From an uncultured Brevinema sp. (lineage in GTDB: Bacteria > Spirochaetota > Brevinematia > Brevinematales > Brevinemataceae): a stretch of DNA of 5,980 bases. The notes under the pieces are model-generated. The model was not told where the DNA came from and did not search any database. It saw only the letters and a program-made list of their open reading frames with translations. Location of the stretch: positions 1-5,980 of the forward strand of contig CAMRBT010000095.1 of assembly GCA_947040475.1 (NCBI GenBank). The letters are read 5' to 3'. Each line of letters begins with the position of its first letter. Within the stretch, counting starts at the first letter, position 1. A program made the translations under genes and the position numbers. Positions 1-5,979 of the stretch are shown here, in pieces.

Positions 1-13
1 TTTGCTTTTCCGC

Positions 14-745
14 TTATAGAGAGTTTTTTAGATCTTGTACTAATTTTGATAAATACACTTCGGTAGATTGTATTAGTATTTCTGTTATATTGACTCGTGA
101 ATAATACTTATCTTTATTTTTATCATAGAGTTTTATAAATTCTTTATATACAGCAGGGTAGATATTGATAATTCTTTCGTAGTTACGAGATCCTATATTA
201 AGAGTGCCGTCTATCTCTTCAGCTTTCTTTTTAGGGAAGCTTTTCTGTTTAAGGTGGCTTAGTCCTATTTTTAAGATAACGCTAGGAGGGTAAGCGTATT
301 TTTTTGAACATTCTGTTAAGAGTTCGGCAACATCCCAAGTAAGAAATAAAGGAATAGCCTTATGTATAGGTGTATACTTTATAATAAGATCTTTAGGCAT
401 TTTGGTATAAAAGAAGTACATCGTAGCTAGGAATATTCTAACCATAGGAATACCATGATCTTCTTTATACGATTTCAAAGTTTCTGCCATCTCTTCACTC
501 AGTTGTATCCTCAGATTAGCAGCTTTTTCTCTTTTTCTATCCCAAGTCATATCATCAATAATAGGTTCATAACATTTATCCATAATAGAGGGAGGATTGT
601 TATTATAATGATTAAGAAATTCTTGTATAAAATGAGAATAATCACCTGTTTTTTGAATGGGAGGCATATTAGGGGTTCTATTTCTTGTTTCTAATATTAT
701 TTCTTTACCTATTGAACTAATATTAAAATCTTTTGAGACAAGCAT
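14..745 (-). CDS. Protein with three ribbon-helix-helix-like modules, putative DNA-binding
   Basis: No named family recognised, but the 243-residue product shows a repeated strand-helix-helix pattern. Module 1 (77-116) begins NLRIQLSEEM, with alternating buried L/I/L and exposed N/R/Q as in the DNA-contacting strand of CopG/Arc proteins. It continues with a helix, a G-I-P turn and a second helix. Module 2 (130-169, IPLFLTWDVAELL...) aligns with module 1 without gaps and shares the A-E at 90/140 region and the P before helix B, but its strand is not polar. Module 3 (189-235, RIINIYPAVYKEF...) has the same layout with a longer loop. Residues 1-76 are unassigned and Pro/Asn-rich. The ATG lies 2 nt after the previous stop, with GAGGTG as the likely SD. 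Likely roles, by inference, are an operon regulator or a DNA-coating/partition factor. Confidence in the gene is high; in the fold, moderate. Confidence 0.85.
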   Translation of the reverse strand: MLVSKDFNISSIGKEIILETRNRTPNMPPIQKTGDYSHFIQEFLNHYNNNPPSIMDKCYEPIIDDMTWDRKREKAANLRIQLSEEMAETLKSYKEDHGIPMVRIFLATMYFFYTKMPKDLIIKYTPIHKAIPLFLTWDVAELLTECSKKYAYPPSVILKIGLSHLKQKSFPKKKAEEIDGTLNIGSRNYERIINIYPAVYKEFIKLYDKNKDKYYSRVNITEILIQSTEVYLSKLVQDLKNSL

Positions 746-747
746 TC

Positions 748-1044
748 TTACACCTCTAGTATATTTATATAATTTTCTTGTATGAAATTGGCTACAAGCT
801 TGACAATATCTTCAAGTGTTGATGGTTCTTGAGTCAATTCTTTCCATAAAATAGGATTAACACAAACAGGACTTATTGCATATTCTTTATAGTCAGCATT
901 TTCTTTATCATTTTTATCAAACCCTACTCTTGTTGCTAACTCTACTTTCATTGATAACTCTGTGGTAGGTTTTGTTGAAATAGATAAACATTCCCACTTT
1001 TCATTTTCATTGAGTGTCATATTTACATATATTTCTTGATCCAT
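748..1044 (-). CDS. Small acidic hypothetical protein downstream of the SNF2 ATPase
   Basis: I do not recognise this 98-residue protein. Its GGAGG Shine-Dalgarno lies inside the last codons of the ATPase gene, 8 nt before the ATG, and only 2 nt separate the ATPase stop from this start (TAATTATG), so translational coupling is likely. It is acidic by hand count (about 18 Asp/Glu against 9 Lys/Arg). The N-terminal half looks beta-rich (EIYVNMTLN, KWECLSIST, SMKVELATRVGF). The C-terminal third is a predicted helix (STLEDIVKLVANFIQENYINIL). There is no membrane segment or enzymatic motif. Position and stoichiometric coupling make a partner or modulator of the ATPase plausible, but nothing in the sequence proves it. 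Confidence 0.8.
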   Translation of the reverse strand: MDQEIYVNMTLNENEKWECLSISTKPTTELSMKVELATRVGFDKNDKENADYKEYAISPVCVNPILWKELTQEPSTLEDIVKLVANFIQENYINILEV

Positions 1045-1046
1045 AA

Positions 1047-3116
1047 TTATTTCCTCCAGCTAGGCACATACCAAGAATATTTCTTTGTTGATTCTAATTC
1101 TCTTTTTATATATTGTTGCCTTGAATTCGGTATATTAGTAGTAGGCGTTGTTTGTATTAGCTTTTGTCTATTTTCATTCAAAGCTAATTGTAGTCTATCG
1201 TATTCATTCCTATGCTTTTCTTGTCTTTCTACTCTTTTTAACGATTCAAATTTTCTTTTTTGAGCTAGCATATCATCAAGTATCCCACTTGTATTATATT
1301 CCCTAGTCGTACAAGATGAGCCCATAACACTATCGCCTGTATTATCTACTATCATAGACGAGGCGTAGGCTTTTTTATTGATAATATTTTCTTTATTATT
1401 TTCTAAGACTTCGCCTGCTACTAAGATCATATCAACAGTAACAATAGGAGAGGTATTACCCCTTCTATGCGTTCTTTTTATGGCTTGTTGTACTTTTTCG
1501 GATTCGTAGCCAGGTTCGATGATAATAGTATAATCGGCATTTTGTAGGTTAATCCCTATTCCAGCTGCTTTAATATTACCTAAGAAGATAGTACACTTTG
1601 GATCTTCTTTGAATTTTTTAATCAAAGCTCCCCTATTGTTTGTTTGTCCTGTTATTAGTATAGCATTTTCAGAATATTTGTCAAGTAAAGCCTCTAATAC
1701 GCTATTAAAAGCTGAGAACACAACGATCTTATTTTTTGTTTTTAAGGCAATTTCAATAAGTTCTATAGCTTTCTCTTTTTTGTAGGGAGAATATGCAAGA
1801 GTTTTATATTGACTCTTTACCAAGCCGTTATGATGGCTCTTGTCTATTTCTTTTATTTTAGCTTTTAATTCTTCCGTCGATTCACAATAAACAGTATTGA
1901 CGACGAGCTCTCCTACCCCATATTTTTCAGTGCTTTTTTCATCCCATATTAATCGATGTGGTGCTATTAATTTAATAAGTCTATGTAAAGCATGGACATT
2001 TTTGAAAACCGTTTTCCCCTTTTCTTTCGTGATAAACATTTTATGTAAGTCTCCATGAAAAATCAGATTAGGGTAAAGAATATCTAAATAAAACATGATT
2101 TCTTGAGTAGATATTTTGTTAATAGGAGTCCCAGTTAAAGGGAGAATATCCTTAATATTTTTAGTAATAGATCTTAATTTTACCCCTCTTTTTGTAACAC
2201 TATTTGCAACAAGATGGGCTTCATCTATGATAAGGGTATCAATAGTTATATTAATTTTTTCTAAAAATAGTAGTAACTTTTCAGCTTCTAACATCGCTGA
2301 ATGAGTGACAATGATCACGTGAGATTTTTGTAATTGAGCTTTATCATCAGTCATAGCAGTAAGCTTCTCTTCTTTTATCCATTGACCAAAGAGAGTATGT
2401 TTGTTACTATAAGTTGTAACGGCGTTTGTTTTGTTATTTTTTAGAAATTTTACCCCTCTATGAATTACTGAAATAATAAGAGATTCACTTTTTTCGTGTT
2501 CTAACAATCCAAATTTAATAAATTCTTCTACCCAATTTGTTATTGTAGACTTAGTCGTAGTCAGTAAAATACGACGACTATTCCTTTCTTTACAGGCAAT
2601 AATAGCTGAAGGTGTTTTTCCTTTTCCCATGGTATGAGGCATTAGTAATCGACCTTGTGCTTTATAGGATTCTATAAAGGGTTTTTGTTCTTCAGATAAG
2701 AAATTACTATAAGGGCTTGTTAGTGCTTTTGTGAGGGGCTTTTTCTTTTTGCCCAGTCCTTTTATTTTATAGCCTTGCATTGCTAATTGAAATATCAAGT
2801 AGGGATTGTAAGGGCAAGAGCACACATTATTTTGAATAGTTCCCCCAAAGTGAAATATTATATATTGATTGATAAAGTCTTGATTGTGTTCATTGAGAAG
2901 GATAGACACGATGTTGTTTTTAATACAGGCATGATAACTAGCCAACTGTATAAAATAGGGTCTGCATTCTTGATACGCCCCTACTTTTTGTAAGGTGCGT
3001 ATGTAGTTTTTTAGGTGTATCCTTCTGTTAGAATCGCTTAATGGAGTAAGTATTGCTATGAATTCTTGTAATGTTTCTTTATTTATAAAGTCTTTATTTA
3101 TAAAATCTTTATTCAT
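1047..3116 (-). CDS. SNF2-family DEAH-box ATPase/helicase
   Basis: A superfamily 2 DNA translocase or remodelling ATPase of 689 residues, cytosolic. Motifs in order: Q-like segment SEEQKPFIES (141-150), Walker A TMGKGKT (162-168), motif Ia LLTTTKSTITNWVEEF (184-199), Walker B DEAH (298-301), motif III LTGTP (327-331), motif IV region KIVVFSAF (463-470), motif V AGIGINLQ (518-525) and motif VI QAIKRTHRRGN (544-554). Motifs Ia, V and VI are typical of SNF2 rather than HsdR. Lobe 1 is about 140-335 and lobe 2 about 445-560. Residues 1-130 are helical and unassigned, with no nuclease motif seen. Residues 612-680 are charged and probably coiled-coil. The start has AGGAG at 6-nt spacing; codons 2-16 are tandem 15-nt repeats. 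The stop is followed 2 nt later by the next ATG. Likely an ATP-driven motor for DNA processing in a mobile element; substrate and partners are unknown. Confidence 0.92.
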   Translation of the reverse strand: MNKDFINKDFINKETLQEFIAILTPLSDSNRRIHLKNYIRTLQKVGAYQECRPYFIQLASYHACIKNNIVSILLNEHNQDFINQYIIFHFGGTIQNNVCSCPYNPYLIFQLAMQGYKIKGLGKKKKPLTKALTSPYSNFLSEEQKPFIESYKAQGRLLMPHTMGKGKTPSAIIACKERNSRRILLTTTKSTITNWVEEFIKFGLLEHEKSESLIISVIHRGVKFLKNNKTNAVTTYSNKHTLFGQWIKEEKLTAMTDDKAQLQKSHVIIVTHSAMLEAEKLLLFLEKINITIDTLIIDEAHLVANSVTKRGVKLRSITKNIKDILPLTGTPINKISTQEIMFYLDILYPNLIFHGDLHKMFITKEKGKTVFKNVHALHRLIKLIAPHRLIWDEKSTEKYGVGELVVNTVYCESTEELKAKIKEIDKSHHNGLVKSQYKTLAYSPYKKEKAIELIEIALKTKNKIVVFSAFNSVLEALLDKYSENAILITGQTNNRGALIKKFKEDPKCTIFLGNIKAAGIGINLQNADYTIIIEPGYESEKVQQAIKRTHRRGNTSPIVTVDMILVAGEVLENNKENIINKKAYASSMIVDNTGDSVMGSSCTTREYNTSGILDDMLAQKRKFESLKRVERQEKHRNEYDRLQLALNENRQKLIQTTPTTNIPNSRQQYIKRELESTKKYSWYVPSWRK
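3069..3113 (-). repeat. 15-bp tandem repeat at the 5' end of the SNF2-family gene
   Basis: Immediately after the ATG come AATAAAGATTTTATA (3113-3099), AATAAAGACTTTATA (3098-3084) and a diverged third unit AATAAAGAAACATTA (3083-3069). The first two differ at one position and encode NKDFI twice; the third encodes NKETL. The frame is preserved, so this looks like an in-frame duplication by slippage that lengthens the N-terminus by one unit. Confidence 0.85.
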
Positions 3117-3169
3117 AAGAGTCTCCTCGTATTTATTTTTTTAGTACAACCCCAAGCTATGCTTATTTT

Positions 3170-3583
3170 TCAGATGATATTCTTAAAATAATCATTATAG
3201 AGGTGTATTTCCTCCATGATTCTTTTATTGTTATGATTGTAATTAGCATAACAAATCCATTCTTCATCTTGAAATACATAAGTAAACTTTACCTCATAAC
3301 AACCATAGCTATTTAATATCTCTGATAAATCCCTGGTATCAATTGCTGGATAGAGATTAAGTCTTAATCCACTATTTATTATTTCTTGTGTAGTCATGGG
3401 GATGATTTTATTGTTTTCTATGTGGTGTATTCTTTGAATCACTCTCTTAAAGAGGAGCTTATTCTGTTCTGTAGTATTAAAGAATCTTACTAATAATGAT
3501 CCTAGTTCTTCAGGGGTAAAATTTTTGTGTATGTATGCTTTCAAACAATTTTCCTCTGTAGGTAATAATAAATATGCTGACAT
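3170..3583 (-). CDS. Hypothetical protein, translationally coupled to upstream gene
   Basis: I do not recognise this 137-residue protein. The ATG at 3583 has AGGAG at 6-nt spacing. Residues 20-60 are helical (FTPEELGSLLVRFF, then LLFKRVIQRIHHI). A segment MTTQEIINSGLRLNLYP (63-79) has a helix-turn look. The C-terminal half is beta-rich (VKFTYVFQDEEWICYANY), and it ends with a helix. The middle could be read as a small winged-helix-like arrangement, but I cannot support a DNA-binding call from motifs. It ends in TGA, and no in-frame TGA occurs within the genes here, which argues for the standard bacterial code. It precedes the SNF2-type ATPase gene by 53 bp in the same direction. Confidence 0.8.
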   Translation of the reverse strand: MSAYLLLPTEENCLKAYIHKNFTPEELGSLLVRFFNTTEQNKLLFKRVIQRIHHIENNKIIPMTTQEIINSGLRLNLYPAIDTRDLSEILNSYGCYEVKFTYVFQDEEWICYANYNHNNKRIMEEIHLYNDYFKNII

Positions 3584-3589
3584 AATATA

Positions 3590-3594
3590 CTCCT
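3590..3594 (-). promoter_or_regulatory. Shine-Dalgarno AGGAG overlapping the upstream stop codon
   Basis: The string CTTAGGAG holds both the TAG stop of the upstream gene (3595-3593) and the AGGAG of the next gene, 6 nt before its ATG. The 14 bases AGGAGTATATTATG are identical to those at the start of the upstream gene (4194-4181). The layout is typical of stop-restart coupling. Confidence 0.7.
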
Positions 3595-4183
3595 AAGCTG
3601 AAAAAAGTGTTTTAGCATTTTTGAATACAGTAATAAGAGATTCTGAATGAAAGTCACTCATGAATATCTTAAATATTGATTGCATTGCTAATACTTCTAT
3701 ATAGCTTAATTTGGTAGCGGATGCTTTTTGATCTGTGGTTATTAATATGGTCATTCTTTGTTGAGAAGAAGGGTTTCCCTTAAAATCAATAAAATAATTT
3801 TCGTATTTGTTTTTGAATAGATAGACTTTATCTTTTTTATTAATGATGTTTTGTATAAAGCCCCATTCTATTTTGACAACTTCTAAGGGTAAGACTAATT
3901 GATCGTTAATAACATATTGTTCGTACTCTTTTTTATGGGCAATACATTCTAACACAAAGGTCAAATTGTTTTTTGTTTGAGGTGAATAAAAGCCCTCTAT
4001 ATTTTTATTATATATTTCTTGTATAAGCAGTTGTAGTACAGTATGAAAGTCTAATTTTTTATCTTTCATCTTTTTCTTCATTTCTTTTGTGAAGTTATGT
4101 GATTTTCTATTTCCATTGGGTGTATTAAGAAATAAGATTAAATTATTGTCTTTGTCTACTGCTATTCTTTTGCATAAAGCCAT
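3593..4183 (-). CDS. Conserved-looking hypothetical protein, start revised to internal ATG
   Basis: I do not recognise this protein. From the preferred ATG it has 196 residues (MALCKRIAVDKDNN...). The longer TTG-initiated reading to 4204 is less likely because a perfect AAGGAG sits 6 nt before the ATG. The N-terminus predicts a beta hairpin (4-20) followed by a lysine-rich helical stretch around KEMKKKMKDKK. The middle holds alternating strands and helices, and the C-terminus is helical (160-195). No membrane segment, signal peptide or enzymatic motif is evident. Its TAG stop lies within the SD of the next gene (CTTAGGAG), only 9 nt before that gene's ATG, so the two are probably translationally coupled and may act together. 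It follows an 81-bp AT-rich gap with 16-bp repeats. Confidence 0.8.
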   Translation of the reverse strand: MALCKRIAVDKDNNLILFLNTPNGNRKSHNFTKEMKKKMKDKKLDFHTVLQLLIQEIYNKNIEGFYSPQTKNNLTFVLECIAHKKEYEQYVINDQLVLPLEVVKIEWGFIQNIINKKDKVYLFKNKYENYFIDFKGNPSSQQRMTILITTDQKASATKLSYIEVLAMQSIFKIFMSDFHSESLITVFKNAKTLFSA

Positions 4184-4189
4184 AATATA

Positions 4190-4195
4190 CTCCTT
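4190..4195 (-). promoter_or_regulatory. Shine-Dalgarno AAGGAG that fixes the start of the next gene
   Basis: AAGGAG lies 6 nt before the ATG at 4183. An upstream in-frame TTG at 4204 would give seven more residues, but this SD would then lie inside its coding sequence and no comparable site precedes the TTG. The ATG start is therefore preferred. Confidence 0.8.
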
Positions 4196-4230
4196 ATACC
4201 CCAATTTTTAGTATTAAATGTTAGATTAAA

Positions 4231-4278
4231 TTTATAAGCATATTAATTTTATAGTATATTAATTTTATGGCATATTAA
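4231..4278 (-). repeat. Three 16-bp direct repeats spanning the end of the acidic gene and the following gap
   Basis: On the transcribed strand three adjacent 16-mers begin TTAATAT: TTAATATGCCATAAAA (4278-4263), TTAATATACTATAAAA (4262-4247) and TTAATATGCTTATAAA (4246-4231). The first two agree at 14 of 16 positions; the third agrees with the first at 12 of 16. The first unit overlaps the last codons and stop of the upstream acidic gene. They contain -10-like TATAAA/TATACT strings but no matching -35. They could be operator sites, a small iteron-like array, or slippage in AT-rich DNA. The period of about 1.5 helical turns means successive copies alternate faces. Confidence 0.55.
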
Positions 4279-4768
4279 GAGGTTCTTTATCCTCCTTATA
4301 GTTATTTTTTAACAATAAATCTTGTGCTTTTTCAAGGGCTTCATCTATAGAAGTGATGAGCTTTTTATCACTTGAAAAGGTTTTAATATGCTTGTCTTGT
4401 TTGTTTATTTCATTAATAAAAATATCTCTATCAAGACAAGATACAAAGTTATAAGAATGCACACCTCCATTTAATAATACTATCGTACTATAGATCGTTT
4501 GTACTTCAAGCTCATCTTCGTACCAAATATCACATTCCACATCTTCGCCCCTGTAATGCTCTTCTACTGATTTTTTAATATCATCGTAGCTATTTCTTTT
4601 ACAAGCTTGTATATCAATACCATACGTTTCTTGTAAGTCCTTAATAATATCATTGATACTATTGATAGGCAGTTCATATTCGAGGACTTCTCCTATGGTG
4701 GACAAATCAAAAACCATTTTCACAGGTGTTTCACACTCAAAATAATTTAGTTGTTTTTGTGTATTCAT
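4265..4768 (-). CDS. Acidic protein of unknown function
   Basis: I do not recognise this 167-residue protein. The ATG is preceded by AAAGGA with 8-nt spacing (4777-4782), which supports the chosen start. It is strongly acidic by hand count (about 34 Asp/Glu against about 18 Lys/Arg), with the densest run around residues 69-88 (VEEHYRGED... through YEDELE). No signal peptide or membrane segment is seen, so it is probably cytosolic. Predicted pattern: N-terminal beta strands (15-35), a helix (36-49), a beta-rich centre (78-110) and a C-terminal helix (141-155). The N-terminus carries QLNYF (6-10), a loose resemblance to a clamp-binding motif. It sits 86 bp after the methylase gene and in the same direction, so it may be co-transcribed. 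A DNA-mimic or accessory-partner role would be speculation from charge alone. Confidence 0.8.
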   Translation of the reverse strand: MNTQKQLNYFECETPVKMVFDLSTIGEVLEYELPINSINDIIKDLQETYGIDIQACKRNSYDDIKKSVEEHYRGEDVECDIWYEDELEVQTIYSTIVLLNGGVHSYNFVSCLDRDIFINEINKQDKHIKTFSSDKKLITSIDEALEKAQDLLLKNNYKEDKEPLNMP

Positions 4769-4806
4769 TTTATTGTTCCTTTGGTATAGGTTTTTATTAA
4801 TATAAA

Positions 4807-4845
4807 GGACATAGTCAGAGGTTATTTTTCATAACATAACTATCC
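4807..4845 (-). promoter_or_regulatory. Weak imperfect hairpin in the gap after the methylase gene
   Basis: The 86-bp gap between the methylase stop and the next ATG contains an outer inverted repeat (GGATAGT pairing with ACTATGTCC, with a 2-nt bulge). It encloses a smaller GTTAT/ATAAC hairpin (4821-4835). It lacks a G+C-rich stem followed by a T tract on the transcribed strand, so it does not read as an intrinsic terminator. An operator, an mRNA-processing site or chance in AT-rich DNA are all possible. I see no convincing -35/-10 pair in this gap. Confidence 0.25.
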
Positions 4846-4854
4846 CCAGTGTTT

Positions 4855-5979
4855 TTATTTGAATAAAGATAATTGTTTATAAGGTCTTTTCTCTAGTGCT
4901 ATTTTGTCTAATAGCATGAGATCATCTTGAATCTCTAGCCCTATAGCAAGTTTCTTTTGAAATACTGTTTCGTCTTTAACTTTGTTATTCATAGCCTCTT
5001 GATGAGCATTATTTAAGTCCTCTAAGATTATCAATCGCATTTCTTTTAGCTCTTCTATTCCCATGGACTCCCACTCACTAGAATTGTATTGTTTTTTGTA
5101 GTAGTTTACTTCTTCAGCTTTTTTGTCTAACTCGGATCTTGTTCTTTGTGTTACGTTTTCACAATATAGAATCATGGTATTAACTTTTGTTTCAAACCAT
5201 GAAAAGACGTCATTGTCTAAATGTTTACAACCTAAAACATTAAAATGTTCTTCAAAGTAAGCATAAGCTTTTTTATATGTTCTATTTGTACGACTAAAAC
5301 TAGTGGGGATGATTAGCGTTAATTTATTAGCTTTATTACTAGCAAGTTCTAAGAAGTGTAAAACCCCATCTTTTTCTTTGCCTTGATCGTCTATGATCTT
5401 TGTATTGAAGGGAGGATTTAAAAGCATAAGGTCAACAATAGAATCATCATAAGGTGTAAATGTTTCGCCGTGATATAAAGCGTTGAGATCATACCAAAAT
5501 TTCACCCATTCTAATTCTCCTGCGTATCTTACTCCTGTTTCTGATACAAGGTTTTTTCCTAGTAATAATGCACCGACTCCTGCACATGGATCGTAAATGC
5601 TATCGTATTTTGCACCAAAACGATCTAACTCGTCTGCTATTTGTTGAGGTGTGAAAAATTGCCCTGCGTCTTGTCTCCATCCTTTATGATAATACTCGGT
5701 AAATATTTCTCCTATTAGATTAGGATATCTTTTTGAAACCTTATCGCAAGACTTTAAGGCTTTATAAAAGGCTTTTCCTTTGATATGATTCATAAAGCTT
5801 TTTAGTTCCTCATCTTCTATGATGTGATTAAAAAGCTTGTCCTTATCTGTTACGAGTGCATTAATAAAATTCTGTAATATTCTTTCTTGTTTTTCTCTTG
5901 AGTAGTTAGATAGTGCGTTTTTTACACTTCCAAGGCTTTTAGTTCCCATAAGAGAATATGTTAAGTCGTGTTTTGCCAT
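4855..5979 (-). CDS. N6-adenine DNA methyltransferase (HsdM-like, gamma-type) with C-terminal clamp-binding motif
   Basis: Predicted to transfer a methyl group from S-adenosylmethionine to adenine N6 in DNA. Visible in the 374-residue product: motif X-like GQFFTP (106-111), SAM-binding motif I DPCAGVG (130-136), an acidic residue at the expected motif II position (E155), catalytic motif IV NPPF (188-191), then a strand ending LIIPTSF (222-228). The X-I-IV order and NPPF match the N6_Mtase/HsdM family. Residues 1-100 are helical and HsdM-like; 276-335 are charged and probably coiled-coil. No clear target-recognition domain is seen, and the protein is shorter than a typical HsdM (around 500 aa). 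The last residues contain QLSLF (369-373), the consensus beta-clamp-binding pentapeptide. The ATG lies one base from the window edge, so its RBS is not visible and an upstream extension cannot be excluded. No restriction or specificity subunit is nearby. An orphan or antirestriction methylase is inferred; the methylase fold itself is secure. Confidence 0.93.
   Translation of the reverse strand: MAKHDLTYSLMGTKSLGSVKNALSNYSREKQERILQNFINALVTDKDKLFNHIIEDEELKSFMNHIKGKAFYKALKSCDKVSKRYPNLIGEIFTEYYHKGWRQDAGQFFTPQQIADELDRFGAKYDSIYDPCAGVGALLLGKNLVSETGVRYAGELEWVKFWYDLNALYHGETFTPYDDSIVDLMLLNPPFNTKIIDDQGKEKDGVLHFLELASNKANKLTLIIPTSFSRTNRTYKKAYAYFEEHFNVLGCKHLDNDVFSWFETKVNTMILYCENVTQRTRSELDKKAEEVNYYKKQYNSSEWESMGIEELKEMRLIILEDLNNAHQEAMNNKVKDETVFQKKLAIGLEIQDDLMLLDKIALEKRPYKQLSLFK

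Noticed and set aside
1..13. Start signals of a further downstream gene
   Set aside because: Only 13 bases follow the last stop, and no clear SD or start codon is visible.
455..694. Plus-strand open frame of 79 codons
   Set aside because: Lies wholly opposite the RHH-like gene. It is rich in Phe/Ile/Ser as expected for the antisense of an AT-rich gene, and has no family resemblance.
1036..1263. Plus-strand open frame with a hydrophobic, membrane-like translation
   Set aside because: Antisense to the ATPase's lysine/glutamate-rich C-terminus, which yields Phe/Leu/Ser-rich translations. The apparent membrane segment is an artefact of that.
2116..2304. Plus-strand open frame of 62 codons
   Set aside because: Antisense to the conserved DEAH and LTGTP motifs of the ATPase, so the real coding strand is clear.
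2787..2993. Plus-strand open frame of 68 codons
   Set aside because: Antisense to the N-terminal part of the ATPase gene, with no plausible independent signals.
3596..3618. Possible hairpin GCT-AAAA/TTTT-AGC near the end of the gene before the coupled pair's second start
   Set aside because: It is inside coding sequence, A/T-only apart from the ends, and has no following T tract on the transcribed strand. Not a terminator.
4281..4300. AAGGAGG string inside the acidic gene, a possible SD for a hidden small gene
   Set aside because: The nearest downstream ATG is about 17 nt away and is followed by only one sense codon before a stop.
4784..4854. Sigma-70 promoter in the gap after the methylase
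   Set aside because: TATATT and CTGACT strings exist but not at compatible spacing, so no convincing pair could be assembled.
1047..5979. DISARM, BREX or type I restriction system
   Set aside because: A methylase and a SNF2 protein recall class 1 DISARM, but no drmA, drmB or drmC is present and both proteins look too short. No PglZ/BrxC-type gene, HsdR or HsdS is present either.
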